The translations under genes were made by a program, and so were the position numbers. From the NCBI GenBank assembly GCA_036502085.1, contig DASXZD010000023.1, positions 1 through 64,000 on the forward strand: a stretch of 64,000 nt of DNA, given 5' to 3'. The stretch is from PALSA-505 sp036502085. GTDB taxonomy: Bacteria; Actinomycetota; Actinomycetes; Streptosporangiales; Streptosporangiaceae. Below the pieces are notes generated by a model, which saw only the letters and a program-made list of their open reading frames with translations, was not told the origin of the DNA and ran no database searches. Each line of letters opens with the position of its first letter. The first letter of the stretch is position 1. Shown here in pieces: positions 26,190-35,029 of this stretch.

Positions 26190-27137
26190 TCAGGCCGTCA
26201 CCCGCAGCGCATGCGGTATCGCGCGGAAAACAACCACGTCACGGTCGCCCATGTATTCGCCGTCGACCTGCAGGGCGGTCGGGCGGCGGCAACGGAGCGT
26301 GAGTTCCGCCTCGTCGTGCAGGCTGAGTACGTGGCGCCCGTTCGGAGAAATATCCTTTTTCGACATCATCTGGCGTATCGCGTTCAGCGTGGAAACGGTC
26401 CGCAGCCTGCGGAATGCGAACAGGTCGAGTCCGGCGTCAAAATCGGCCTGCGGGCTCGGGTTGACGGGCCTGCTGCCGATATACGTCCACGGGGCGGTAT
26501 TGGAGACGATGCCGAGGAACAGGCCATCGACCGGCGGCTGGCCGGGCCGCTCCAGGGTGAGCGCGGGGCGCCGCCGGTCGGTTCTGGTGTAGTAGTGCCG
26601 CACCGCCGTCCACACGTAGAGCGGCGTCGAGACCTTCCGGCCGGTCGCCCGCTGGCCGTCGATGACCCGGACCACCTCCGCGTCAAGGCCCAGGCCGGCG
26701 CTGAACGTGAAGTACCTGTCGTCGGCCCGCCCCAGCCCGATGCTGCGGGTCTGCCCGCCGGAGATCGCGGCCAGGATGCGCCCGGTGGCGTCGACCGGGT
26801 CGGCCGGCAGGCCCAGGGACCGGGTGAACACGTTCGCGTTGCCGCCCGGAATGGGGGCCAGGGCGGGCAGCCGGCCGGCCGAGAGCGGCGCCCTCGCGGC
26901 GTGCGGCGAGCCGAAGAGCCCGTTCACCACTTCGTTCACCGTGCCGTCGCCGCCGAGCGTCAGCACCAGGTCCAGTCCCGCCGATACCGCGCCCGCGGCC
27001 AGCGCAGCGGCATGGCCCCGGTAGCGTGTTTCCATCACCTCCAGGTTGATCTCGGACGCGAGTGCGCTCACGATCACGTCCCGCCGGAGCGGTGTCGTGG
27101 TGGTGGCATTCGGGTTAACGATCAGCAGCGCGCGCAC
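26190..27137 (-). CDS. Diacylglycerol/lipid kinase (DAGK catalytic domain family)
   Basis: 315 residues from GTG at 27137 (VRALLIVNPNAT, the canonical family start); an ATG at 27172 would add 11 residues. Kinase signature LTLGGDGTVNEVVNGLFG, PGGNANVFTRSLGLP and the C-terminal LQVDGEYMG are typical of YegS/DagK enzymes that phosphorylate lipids with ATP at the membrane. The position after whiB1 matches Rv3218's place in M. tuberculosis. Divergent from a small membrane protein, 31 bp apart. Confidence 0.86.
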   Translation of the reverse strand: MRALLIVNPNATTTTPLRRDVIVSALASEINLEVMETRYRGHAAALAAGAVSAGLDLVLTLGGDGTVNEVVNGLFGSPHAARAPLSAGRLPALAPIPGGNANVFTRSLGLPADPVDATGRILAAISGGQTRSIGLGRADDRYFTFSAGLGLDAEVVRVIDGQRATGRKVSTPLYVWTAVRHYYTRTDRRRPALTLERPGQPPVDGLFLGIVSNTAPWTYIGSRPVNPSPQADFDAGLDLFAFRRLRTVSTLNAIRQMMSKKDISPNGRHVLSLHDEAELTLRCRRPTALQVDGEYMGDRDVVVFRAIPHALRVTA

Positions 27138-27168
27138 GGGCTTAGGGTAGCCAGGAAGAAGGCGAAAC

Positions 27169-27582
27169 ATGCAGGATCGTCGCCGTCCGGCCCTGGTCCT
27201 GTTCGGTGCCGCGACCCTCCAGGCGGCCGAGGCGATCGTGGTGGGCGTCGCCTCGGCGCTCGCCGGGATCGACGCGGCCGACGGCAAGTCCTACCAGGCC
27301 GGCAGCGGCATCGCGCTGACCGTCATCGGGTTCGGCACGATGGTCGCGCTGCTGGCCGTCGCCGCGGGACTCGTCCGGACGCGACCATGGAGCAGAACCC
27401 CCGCGCTGCTCAGCCAGCTGTTCACCGGCATCGTGGGCATCTACCTGCTGCAGGGACACCGGTACGACTGGGGCGGCGCGGCGCTGGCGCTGGGACTGGC
27501 GGGACTCGTCACGCTGCTGGTTCCGTCCAGCCTGCACGCGCTCCGCCGTGAGCCGCCCGCGCCGCCGCCTGCGGCCAGGTAG
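27169..27582 (+). CDS. Small four-helix membrane protein, function unknown
   Basis: 137 residues with about four hydrophobic segments (LVLFGAATLQAAEAIVVG; IALTVIGFGTMVALLAVAAG; LFTGIVGIYLLQG; ALALGLAGLVTLLVP) and a Pro/Arg tail. GGAAGAAGG precedes the ATG. I recognise only a general actinobacterial integral-membrane type. Divergent from the lipid kinase; convergent with the sigma-factor gene. Confidence 0.75.
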   Translation: MQDRRRPALVLFGAATLQAAEAIVVGVASALAGIDAADGKSYQAGSGIALTVIGFGTMVALLAVAAGLVRTRPWSRTPALLSQLFTGIVGIYLLQGHRYDWGGAALALGLAGLVTLLVPSSLHALRREPPAPPPAAR

Positions 27583-27584
27583 CC

Positions 27585-27634
27585 TCGAGGTGGCTCAAGG
27601 TGGCTCGAGGTGGCTCAAGGTGGCTCAAGGTGGC
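27585..27634. repeat. 5 x 10-bp tandem repeat between convergent genes
   Basis: Five copies of TCAAGGTGGC (two read TCGAGGTGGC) lie in the 56 bp between the membrane-protein stop and the sigma-factor stop. It is noncoding and its period is not a multiple of three. Confidence 0.85.
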
Positions 27635-27638
27635 CAGC

Positions 27639-28562
27639 TCAGTCGTCTTCGGTCAGGCCCTCGCGCAGCTGGGCCAGCGTCCTGGCCAGCAGCCTGGACA
27701 CGTGCATCTGCGAAATGCCCAGCTCGGCCGCGATCTGTGACTGGGTCATGTTGCCGAAGAACCGCAGCAGCAGGATCCGCTTCTCCCGCGGCGGCAGCCG
27801 TTCCAGCAGCGGCTTGAGCGACTCCCGGTACTCCACGCCCTCGAGCGCCTCGTCCAGCATGCCTAGCGACTCGGCCACGGCCGGCGCGTCGTCGTCGCCG
27901 GAGTCGGGCGCGTCCAGCGACACGGTCGAGTAGGCGTTCGCCGACTCCAGGCCCTCCAGCACGTCCTCGTCGCTCATCCGCAGGTGCGCCGCGAGCTCGG
28001 CCACCGTCGGCGCCCGCCCCTCGCGCTGCGCCAGGTCGCTGATCGCCTTGGTGAGCGCGAGCTTCAGCTCCTGCAGGCGGCGCGGCACCCGGACCGCCCA
28101 GCCCTTGTCCCGGAAGTGCCGCTTGATCTCGCCGACGATCGTCGGCGTCGCGTAGGTGGAGAACTCGACCCCGCGGGCCAGGTCGAACCGGTCGATGGAC
28201 TTGATCAGGCCGATCGTGGCCACCTGGGTCAGGTCGTCCAGCCACTCGCCCCGGTTGCGGAACCGCCGGGCCAGGTACTCGACCAGCGGCAGGTGCAGCT
28301 CGACGAGCTCGCCGCGCAGCCTGAGGCGCTCGGGATCGTCGGCCGGCAGCTCGGTCAGCCGCTCGAACAGCGCCCTCGCCCTGGCCCGGTCCTCGATGGC
28401 GTGACTCGACCTGATCATGGTGACCGTGGCGTCGGCCTGCTCGGCGTGTGGGGCGTGGTCGGCGCGGTCGGCGTGTTGGGCCCCCTCGGCCGCGTCAGTC
28501 ACCGTGACCGCGATGGTTTCGTCGGCGTCCGCGGCCACCTGGAGCTCGGATCTCCTCGGCAT
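27639..28562 (-). CDS. SigF/SigB-family alternative sigma factor
   Basis: 307 residues from ATG at 28562 (GGAGGAG upstream); a GTG at 28586 overlapping the anti-sigma stop is possible. Regions 2 (LVEYLARRFRNRGEWLDDLTQVATIGLIKSIDRFD..EFSTYATPTIVGEIKRHFRDKGW), 3 (GRAPTVAELAAHLRMSDEDV) and 4 (LPPREKRILLLRFFGNMTQSQIAAELGISQMHVSRLL) follow the SigB/SigF stress subfamily. The first ~50 residues are an Ala/Asp/His-rich low-complexity head. Coupled to the upstream anti-sigma gene. Confidence 0.9.
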   Translation of the reverse strand: MPRRSELQVAADADETIAVTVTDAAEGAQHADRADHAPHAEQADATVTMIRSSHAIEDRARARALFERLTELPADDPERLRLRGELVELHLPLVEYLARRFRNRGEWLDDLTQVATIGLIKSIDRFDLARGVEFSTYATPTIVGEIKRHFRDKGWAVRVPRRLQELKLALTKAISDLAQREGRAPTVAELAAHLRMSDEDVLEGLESANAYSTVSLDAPDSGDDDAPAVAESLGMLDEALEGVEYRESLKPLLERLPPREKRILLLRFFGNMTQSQIAAELGISQMHVSRLLARTLAQLREGLTEDD

Positions 28563-28582
28563 GGGGATCCCCGCCTCCTCCG

Positions 28583-29026
28583 TCACGCGGACCCCGTCGC
28601 CCCGCGACTCTTGCGCAGCACGATCGTGACCTTGTCGCCCGGGCCGACTGTAGAGTCCACGCTCCCGGCCAGGGCGGAAAGCACCGTCCAGGCGAACGTG
28701 TCCCTGGCGGGCTGGCCCGCCGAAGACTGCGCCGATACGGCGATGGTCATGGTGTCGGTGCTCAGCGTGAAGTCGCATTCCAGGCTGCTGCCCGGGATCG
28801 CCTGGGCGAGCAGCATGGCGCAGGCCTCGTCCACCGCGATCCGCAGGTCCTCGATCTCGTCGAGCGTGAAATCGAGGCGCGCCGCCAGGCCGGCGGTCGC
28901 GGTGCGCAGCACCGACAGGTACGCGCCCTCGGCGGGCATCCGCACGGTTACCTGGTCACGCGCCTGAGGGGGCGGCAGCGTGCCGGTCGCCGGCGCGGAC
29001 GTCCACGGCGTGCTTTCTTGGGTCAC
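28583..29026 (-). CDS. RsbW/UsfX-like anti-sigma regulatory factor
   Basis: 147 residues from GTG at 29026 (GAGGAG upstream). GHKL ATPase-type fold: VRMPAEGAYLSVLRTATAGLAARLDFTLDEIEDLRIAVDEAC, then GDKVTIVLRKS. This class binds and inhibits SigF-type sigma factors and can phosphorylate an anti-anti-sigma partner. No RsbV gene is next to it. The N-box Asn usual in RsbW is replaced (AVDEACAMLL), as I recall for mycobacterial UsfX. Confidence 0.85.
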   Translation of the reverse strand: MTQESTPWTSAPATGTLPPPQARDQVTVRMPAEGAYLSVLRTATAGLAARLDFTLDEIEDLRIAVDEACAMLLAQAIPGSSLECDFTLSTDTMTIAVSAQSSAGQPARDTFAWTVLSALAGSVDSTVGPGDKVTIVLRKSRGATGSA

Positions 29027-29151
29027 ATCACTCCTCGGGCGGCCACATGCTCGCAGGTTCTGCTTGCAACTTACCGCCCGCCGGCGACGATGCGGACACG
29101 GCGCGCTGCCGCCGGCCGGCGCTAAGCCAAATCCGGCGGGGTCGCAGACGC

Positions 29152-29199
29152 AGCAGTCCGGACCGCGCAGACCCTGTCGGGCCGACGATCCGGACTGCT
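29152..29199 (-). terminator. Hairpin downstream of sodN
   Basis: Perfect 11-bp arms AGCAGTCCGGA (29152-29162) and TCCGGACTGCT (29189-29199) enclose a 26-nt loop, 54 bp beyond the sodN stop. Likely terminator for sodN. Confidence 0.6.
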
Positions 29200-29212
29200 G
29201 TGTTGCGATGAT

Positions 29213-29242
29213 CGTGCTGGTCAGAGCCGTGCTGGTCAGAGC
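29213..29242. repeat. 15-bp exact tandem duplication behind sodN
   Basis: CGTGCTGGTCAGAGC occurs twice in direct succession, between the sodN stop and its hairpin. Confidence 0.8.
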
Positions 29243-29252
29243 TGGGGTCGGC

Positions 29253-29657
29253 TCAGGACTGCTTGGTCTCCCAGAAGATCTTGGCGATCTCGTCGATCTT
29301 GGTGAGCAGTTCCTCGGCCTTGGCCACGGCCGTGCTGCCCTTGGTGCCGCTCGCGCCCGCCAGCTTGGTGGCCTGGTTGAACAGCTCGTGCAGCTGGGGA
29401 TACTTCTCAAAGTGCGGCGGCTTGAAGTAGTCGGTCCACAGCACCCACAGGTGGTGCTTGACCAGCTCCGAGCGCTGCTCCTTGATCAGGATCGCCCGGG
29501 CGCGGAACTCGGGGTCCTCGTTGGCCTGGTACTTCTCTGCGATCGCCTTGACGGACTCCGCCTCTATCCTGGCCTGCGCCGGGTCATAGACGCCGCACGG
29601 CAGGTCGCAGTGCGCGTACGCGGTGAGCTTAGGTTCGAGGAGACGTGCGAGCCTCAT
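29253..29657 (-). CDS. sodN: Nickel superoxide dismutase
   Basis: 134 residues from ATG at 29657 (GGGGAG upstream). A 15-residue propeptide (MRLARLLEPKLTAYA) precedes HCDLPCGVYDP, the nickel hook in which His1, Cys2 and Cys6 of the mature chain bind Ni. The rest forms the four-helix bundle (QARIEAESVKAIAEKYQ). Disproportionates superoxide in the cytoplasm. Needs cleavage by SodX, encoded divergently 93 bp away. Confidence 0.97.
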   Translation of the reverse strand: MRLARLLEPKLTAYAHCDLPCGVYDPAQARIEAESVKAIAEKYQANEDPEFRARAILIKEQRSELVKHHLWVLWTDYFKPPHFEKYPQLHELFNQATKLAGASGTKGSTAVAKAEELLTKIDEIAKIFWETKQS

Positions 29658-29709
29658 CGCTCCCCTTCTTTCGTGTCGGATCATTGGGTGCGGTGCTGTG
29701 CAGGTACCG

Positions 29710-29737
29710 ACCCTACCCCGCAGGGCGCAGAGTTCAC
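29710..29737 (-). promoter_or_regulatory. Predicted sodN promoter
   Basis: On the minus strand GTGAAC (-35, 29737-29732), a 16-bp spacer and TAGGGT (-10, 29715-29710). The leader would be about 45 nt. The -35 match is weak. Confidence 0.4.
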
Positions 29738-29750
29738 CTGGGAGGGATAC

Positions 29751-30068
29751 ATGCGCTGGCCGCTGTTCCGCGTGGCTGTCGCCGAGAGTTCGATGGAGCC
29801 GACGCTGCATCCGGGTGACTGGCTGCTCGTGCTGGCGACCGGCCGGATCCGCGCGGGCCAGATCGTCGTCGCCTGGCACCCGGCCCGGACTTCGCTGCTG
29901 CTGGTGAAGCGGGCGGAGCGGCTGGACCCCGGCGGCTGGTGGCTTCAGTCCGATAGTCGCAGCGGCGCCGCGCAGGACAGCCGCGCCTTCGGGCCGGTGC
30001 CGCCGGAGCTGATCCAGGGCCGCGTGCTGTGCCGGTACCGCCGGGTCCGCCGGCCAGCCAGAGAATGA
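29751..30068 (+). CDS. sodX: Nickel-SOD maturation protease SodX
   Basis: 105 residues from ATG at 29751 (GGGAGGG upstream). S24/S26 signal-peptidase-like fold: AVAESSMEPTLHPGDWLLV holds the catalytic Ser (SM), and LLVKRAERL holds the general-base Lys. Removes the SodN propeptide to expose the N-terminal His. Divergent from sodN and followed by a strong terminator. Confidence 0.9.
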   Translation: MRWPLFRVAVAESSMEPTLHPGDWLLVLATGRIRAGQIVVAWHPARTSLLLVKRAERLDPGGWWLQSDSRSGAAQDSRAFGPVPPELIQGRVLCRYRRVRRPARE

Positions 30069-30104
30069 CGGACGGGCCCGCCGGCAATCGTCGGCGGGCC
30101 CGTC
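30068..30104. terminator. Bidirectional hairpin terminator between sodX and the APC permease
   Basis: Perfect 15-bp stem (CGGACGGGCCCGCCG and its complement) with an 8-nt loop, in the 58 bp between two convergent genes. It can serve both strands. Confidence 0.85.
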
Positions 30105-30126
30105 CGGTGCAGCGCTTGCGAACCGG

Positions 30127-31815
30127 TCAGTGCGCGACTGGATCCGGCTCGGTTCCCGCCTGCTTCCCGACCAGGAGAAGCATCTCGTCCCTAGGCAGCC
30201 TGGTCGCCTGGGCCCACAGGTAGATGACCACGGCGAACGCGGCGACGATCCCCATGTCCCACCAGAACGGGATGTTGTTCGTGGCGGTGCAGCTTGCCCC
30301 CGCCGCCTTGGCCACGCCGTTGCTGCAGTAGCGGCCCTGCCAGGAGATGATGCCCATCCCGATCAGGAAGACCGGCAGCCACTGCGCCGACTTCCAGTCC
30401 AGCGGCGGCCGCTTGTCGTCGAACATCATCGAGATGCCGATCAGCACATAGCCGATGACGATGCAGATGCCGAGCTTCCATACCGTGTCGAAGCCCGACC
30501 AGTAGATGATCTCGCAGGCGAAGATGAACGCCAGCGGCCCGAGTATCGCGGCCCAGGGCATCTTGTACGGGCGGACCGCCTCGGGAACCTGCTTGCGGAA
30601 TGCGCCCAGCGACAGCGGCGCACCCGCGTACATCAGCACCGAGGCCGACGTCACCAGGCCGACTAGCGTCTTCCAGCTCGGGAACGGGAGCAGGAACAGC
30701 AGGCCGAGCAGGAACGCGAGGATGAGGCTGATCCAGGGCACGCCGCGCTTGTCGGTCTTCGCGAAGACCTGCGGGAAGTAGCGGTTCCTGGCCAGGCCGT
30801 AGCCGACGCGCGAGGTCGAGGTCTCGTACATCAGGCCGGTGCCGAACGGGGAGACGAACGCGTCCAGCCGCAGGACGATCGCGAGCCAGCCGAGCCCGGC
30901 CACCCCCGCCAGGCCGGCGAACGGCCCGACGGCGATCGGGTTAGTGGACGGTATGCCGGCCCATCCCTGGGGGCCCGAGATCAGGCCGTGCGGGATCGCG
31001 CCGATGAACACCACCTGCAGCAGGGTGTAGACCAGCACGGCAATGATGATCGCCCCGATGACCGCCCGCGGCAGGTTCTTCTGCGGGTCCTTGATCTCGC
31101 CGGCCAGCTGGTCGGCCTGCTCGAAGCCGAGCAGGGCGAACACGATGCCGGCCGTGGGGATCGCGCTGAACACGGCCTGCATGCCGAACGGCGCGAAGCC
31201 GCCGCCGGCACCGAAGTTGCCCGCGTGGAACTTGGTGAACAGCACGATGATGGCGAGGACAGGGATCGCGACCTTCCACCACGTGATGCCGGCGTTGACC
31301 TTGGAGAACAACCGCATGGCGAGGAAGTTGATCGCCGTGAAGATCGCCATCAGGATGATCGTGAAGATGAAGCCGGTCCCGGTGGTGATCTTCTTGTCCG
31401 CGTTGTAGATGACGAAGTGGTGTGCGTTGAACCAGAACTGCCCGTACTGCATCACCGCGAAGCACTCGATCGGCGCCACGCAGACCGCCTGCAGCCAGGA
31501 GAAGAAGCCGAACGATACCCCAGCGACGCTGCCGAACGCGAAGTGCGGGAATCTCGCGGTGCCGCCGGCCACCGGGTACATTCCGCCCAGTTCGGCGTGG
31601 ACGAGCGCCAGGACGATGATCATCACCCCGGCGATGCCCCAGGCCACCAGGGCCGCGGTACCGGCCGACGTCGCTGCGAAGAATGCGCCGAACAGCCAGC
31701 CGGAACCGATGAGCGAGGTCTCGGACGACCACATGGCCCCGATCAGGCCCATCTCGCGTTTGAGGCCGACGTCCGCTGGCCTGGCAGCAGAAGAGGCGAC
31801 CGACTGAGTTGCCAT
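30127..31815 (-). CDS. APC-superfamily amino-acid/organocation permease
   Basis: 562 residues from ATG at 31815 (AGAAGG upstream). About 12-14 membrane helices. The N-terminal GLIGAMWSSETSLIGSGWLFG carries the APC glycine-rich helix 1, then GIAGVMIIVLALVHAELGGMYPVAGGTARFPHF and the later GFEQADQLAGEIKDPQKNLPRA, both APC signatures. Inner-membrane importer; substrate not readable. Longer than most APC carriers because of an extended C-terminal pair of helices. Expressed alone, convergent with sodX. Confidence 0.88.
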   Translation of the reverse strand: MATQSVASSAARPADVGLKREMGLIGAMWSSETSLIGSGWLFGAFFAATSAGTAALVAWGIAGVMIIVLALVHAELGGMYPVAGGTARFPHFAFGSVAGVSFGFFSWLQAVCVAPIECFAVMQYGQFWFNAHHFVIYNADKKITTGTGFIFTIILMAIFTAINFLAMRLFSKVNAGITWWKVAIPVLAIIVLFTKFHAGNFGAGGGFAPFGMQAVFSAIPTAGIVFALLGFEQADQLAGEIKDPQKNLPRAVIGAIIIAVLVYTLLQVVFIGAIPHGLISGPQGWAGIPSTNPIAVGPFAGLAGVAGLGWLAIVLRLDAFVSPFGTGLMYETSTSRVGYGLARNRYFPQVFAKTDKRGVPWISLILAFLLGLLFLLPFPSWKTLVGLVTSASVLMYAGAPLSLGAFRKQVPEAVRPYKMPWAAILGPLAFIFACEIIYWSGFDTVWKLGICIVIGYVLIGISMMFDDKRPPLDWKSAQWLPVFLIGMGIISWQGRYCSNGVAKAAGASCTATNNIPFWWDMGIVAAFAVVIYLWAQATRLPRDEMLLLVGKQAGTEPDPVAH

Positions 31816-32686
31816 ACCGAACCTTCTTTCGGTCCGTGCGCGTGTGCATGGAGCTGGTGCATGCATGGGTGCATGCCGACAAGTTGGGATCATCGTAATG
31901 ATCGTTAGCGGGCGTGGAAAGTAGTGCAGCCGCATCTTTTTCGTAACGCAGGGCCTGTCGGCCAGATCGGGGGGCCGAGTTGTCTCGCTATCGAGATACA
32001 TGCGGGTCATCACGGGGACATCTCCGCGACATCACGGCACATCACGGCACCCTGTGGCGGTTATCCAGTCACGTAAGTTCCTGCCCTTCCCGGCGCCGCC
32101 GGCATATGACATAGGCGTCATGCCGGGCCCGGGATCTTGCCATTATGGCGGAGTAACCGATAGAACATACGGCGAGACGATGGCGCTGGCAGGACGTCCT
32201 CAGGGACGGCCCGTCGGCGTGCCCTGAAGACTGTTGAGGATCGCGCGGGAGGCGCATCTCACGCCATTTCCGGCCGCACATGCGGCAAATACCCCCTAGA
32301 ACTCGCTTCGTCGCGTCCGCATAGCGTCGCAGCCGCTTCGGGGGACCAGGGCAATGAGATAGTGACGGTTCGCGCGAGCTTCCTCAGGCCTTCAGGCAAG
32401 GCAATACCATCACCGCCTTCTTCGCTGTTTGCGACGGTGTTATCCGCCGGTATCGCCGCCCCTGGCGGGACTGGAGGTGGCGGCTCGAGGCGGCTCGAGG
32501 TGGCGCCAGGTGGCAGGTGTCTGCGCTGCCAACTGGCACGTTGCGTTCGATGTGGCACAATGAGGACGCGGGTGACCCCCGTAACTCCGAGAGACGCCCG
32601 CACCGTTCGGCGGCTACCGGCAGCTACCCCGTCCGGCCGATCAGCTGCGGCGCCTGCAGCGAACCATCTCCGCGTGAGGGGTCACC
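31816..32686. other. Long intergenic region, no convincing gene
   Basis: 871 bp between the divergent permease and malic-enzyme genes. Several ORFs cross it on both strands but none resembles a known family. It shows clustered short repeats: GTGCATG three times around 31840-31875 and CATCACGG(C)A around 32008-32050. GGCTCGAGG(C/T)GG copies near 32480-32500 resemble the 10-bp tandem repeat at 27585. A long leader or small RNA is possible. Confidence 0.5.
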
Positions 32687-33886
32687 GTGGCCGTCGAGCC
32701 AGTCATTGAGCCAACCCTGGATCATCCCGATACGAGTTACGACCCGGTCTTCCTGCTGCACCGCGGCGGCAAGATCGGCATGCACTCGACCGTGCCCGTG
32801 GCGGGCGCCGCCGAGCTTGCCATGGCCTACACGCCCGGCGTAGCCAGGGTCTGCGACGCGATCGCCGACCAGCCCGAGCTGGCCGCCCGCTACACCTGGG
32901 TGCGCAACGCGGTGGCGGTGATCACCGACGGAACGGCGGTGCTCGGCCTCGGCGACATCGGCCCGTCCGCGGCGATGCCCGTGATGGAGGGCAAGGCGCT
33001 GCTGTTCAAGCAGTTCGCACGGGTAGACGCGGTGCCGATCTGCCTGGCCTGCAGCGACGTGGACGAGCTGGTCAGGGTGATTGCCGCGCTGGCGCCGAGC
33101 TTCGGCGGCATCAACCTGGAGGACATCTCCGCACCGCGCTGCTTCGAGCTGGAGGACCGGCTGCGGCAGCTGCTGGACATTCCGGTCTTCCACGACGACC
33201 AGCACGGCACCGCGATCGTGGCGCTGGCCGCGCTGCGCAACGCGGCCCGGCTGGCCGGCCGGGAGCTCGGCGAGCTGCGGGCGGTGGTGGCGGGGGCTGG
33301 CGCTTCGGGCGTCGCCGTGGCCAAGATCCTGCAGCGCGCGGGCATCGGCGACATCGCGCTGTCGGACAGCAAGGGGATGATCTACGCAGGCCGGGACGGG
33401 CTGAATCCGGTCAAGACGGCGCTCGCCGCCACCACCAATAAGGCCGGCCGTACCGGCTCAACCGAGGACGCCCTGCGCGGCGCGGACGTGTTCATCGGGC
33501 TGTCCGGCAGCACCGTGTCGGAGCAGGCGATCGCGGCGATGGCCCAGCCGTCGATCGTCTTCGCGCTGTCCAACCCCGAGCCTGAGGTCCATCCGGACCT
33601 GGCCCGGGCGCACGCCTTCGTGGTCGCCACCGGGCGCAGCGACTTTCCCAACCAGATCAACAACGTGCTGGCCTTCCCCGGCGTGTTCCGCGGCGCGCTC
33701 GACGTGCGGGCCTGCGCCATCACCGAGGGCATGAAGCTGGCGGCCGCCGACGCGCTGTCCGGGCTGGTCGGCTCGGACCTGGCCGCCGACTACGTGATCC
33801 CCGGCGTCTTCGACGAGCGGGTCGCCCCGGCTGTGGCGGACGCCGTGGCCCGGCAGGCCCGCCGCGACGGCGTGGCCCGCCGCTAA
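32687..33886 (+). CDS. NAD-dependent malic enzyme
   Basis: 399 residues from GTG at 32687 (TGAGGGG upstream). Oxidative decarboxylation of malate to pyruvate. N-terminal YTPGVARVC with the catalytic Tyr, GLGDIGPSAAMPVMEGKALLFKQFA, metal-site FHDDQHGTAIV, then a Rossmann domain (VVAGAGASGVAVAKIL) and NPEPEVHPDLA. Length fits the short bacterial type without a phosphotransacetylase domain. No operon partner. Confidence 0.93.
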   Translation: MAVEPVIEPTLDHPDTSYDPVFLLHRGGKIGMHSTVPVAGAAELAMAYTPGVARVCDAIADQPELAARYTWVRNAVAVITDGTAVLGLGDIGPSAAMPVMEGKALLFKQFARVDAVPICLACSDVDELVRVIAALAPSFGGINLEDISAPRCFELEDRLRQLLDIPVFHDDQHGTAIVALAALRNAARLAGRELGELRAVVAGAGASGVAVAKILQRAGIGDIALSDSKGMIYAGRDGLNPVKTALAATTNKAGRTGSTEDALRGADVFIGLSGSTVSEQAIAAMAQPSIVFALSNPEPEVHPDLARAHAFVVATGRSDFPNQINNVLAFPGVFRGALDVRACAITEGMKLAAADALSGLVGSDLAADYVIPGVFDERVAPAVADAVARQARRDGVARR

Positions 33887-33936
33887 GGCGCCGCGGCCCG
33901 GCTGACGGGGGCCGGTGGGCCGGCTGCTGGCGGCGG

Positions 33937-34032
33937 GTCTGGGCCCGGGCGCTCGGGGACGCAGGTCCGGCGGCTAGGGTGCTGGTCTGGGCCCGGGCGC
34001 CCGGGGGCGCAGGTCCGGCGGCTAGGGTGCTG
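33937..34032. repeat. 48-bp tandem duplication covering a promoter
   Basis: Copies 33937-33984 and 33985-34032 differ at two bases. Each ends with CGGCTAGGGTGCTG, so a TAGGGT -10 box is duplicated. The second copy abuts the start codon of the MDR gene. Confidence 0.85.
34023..34028 (+). promoter_or_regulatory. -10 box for a probably leaderless MDR transcript
   Basis: TAGGGT fits the actinobacterial TANNNT -10 box and ends 7 nt before the ATG at 34036, so transcription would begin at or next to the start codon. No ribosome site is present, which agrees with a leaderless mRNA. Confidence 0.5.
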
Positions 34033-34035
34033 AGC

Positions 34036-34998
34036 ATGTTTGCTGCTACCGCGGCGCGCTTCGACGCCGAAGACCCGCTCAACGGCCTGGCGCTCGGCGA
34101 GCACCCCGAGCCATCGGCTCAGGACGGCTGGACGACCGTCACGGTCAGGGCCGCCGCGCTCAACCATCACGACGTGTGGACGCTGCGCGGCGTCGGGGTG
34201 CCGCCGGAGCGGCTGCCCATCGTGCTCGGCTGCGACGCCGCCGGGGTGGATGAAGACGGCAACCCGGTGGTCGTGCACGCGATCGTCGGAGATCCGTCAT
34301 CCGGCGACGAGACCCTCGATCCCGGGCGCTCGCTGCTGTCGGAGAAGTATGACGGCACGCTCGCCGAGCGGGTCGCGGTGCCGCGGCGCAACCTGCTGCC
34401 CAAGCCGGACGCGCTGTCCTTCGAGGAGGCCGCCTGCCTGCCGACCGCGTACCTGACCGCCTACCGGATGCTGTTCTTCTCGGCCGGGATCGAGCCGGGC
34501 GCTACCGTCCTGGTGCAGGGGGCGGGCGGTGGCGTGGCGACCGCGCTCATCCTGCTGGGCCGGGCCGCGGGCTACCGGATCTGGGTGACCAGCCGCAGCG
34601 AGGCCAAGCGGGAACGGGCGATGACGCTCGGCGCCGACCAGGCGTTCCCGGCCGGCGCGCGGCTGCCCGAGCGGGTCGACGCGGTCATGGAGACGGTCGG
34701 CGAGGCTACCTGGGCGCACTCGCTGCGCTCGCTGCGGCCGGGCGGCCGGATCGTCGTCTCCGGCGCGACCAGCGGCCAGGCCCCTTCGGCCGAGCTGACC
34801 AGGGTATTCTTCCTGCAGCTGGCCGTGATCGGCTCGACGATGGGAACCAGGGACCAGCTCGCCCGGCTGCTGACCTTCTGCGAGCAGACGGGCGTCCGCC
34901 CGGTCATCGACCGCGTCCTGCCCCTGACGGAGGCCGCAGACGGCTTCGCCGCCATGCTGTCCGGCGACCTCTTCGGTAAGATCGTCTTCACCCCCTAG
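34036..34998 (+). CDS. Zinc-free MDR / quinone oxidoreductase-like dehydrogenase
   Basis: 320 residues from ATG at 34036. Medium-chain dehydrogenase/reductase: N-terminal GroES-like fold (VRAAALNHHDVWTLRGVG, LGCDAAGV) and NADPH-binding Rossmann fold (VLVQGAGGGVATALILLGRAAGYRIWVTSRS). The structural zinc cysteines are missing, as in quinone oxidoreductases. Substrate unknown. Alone between malic enzyme and the convergent PadR gene. Confidence 0.85.
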   Translation: MFAATAARFDAEDPLNGLALGEHPEPSAQDGWTTVTVRAAALNHHDVWTLRGVGVPPERLPIVLGCDAAGVDEDGNPVVVHAIVGDPSSGDETLDPGRSLLSEKYDGTLAERVAVPRRNLLPKPDALSFEEAACLPTAYLTAYRMLFFSAGIEPGATVLVQGAGGGVATALILLGRAAGYRIWVTSRSEAKRERAMTLGADQAFPAGARLPERVDAVMETVGEATWAHSLRSLRPGGRIVVSGATSGQAPSAELTRVFFLQLAVIGSTMGTRDQLARLLTFCEQTGVRPVIDRVLPLTEAADGFAAMLSGDLFGKIVFTP

Positions 34999-35029
34999 CC
35001 CGCCCCGTCCGTGCCGCCGCGGGACAGCC

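Noticed and set aside
32528..32545. TGGCACGTTGC, similar to a sigma-54 promoter
   Set aside because: The spacing between TGGCAC and TTGC is wrong, and actinomycetes lack sigma-54.
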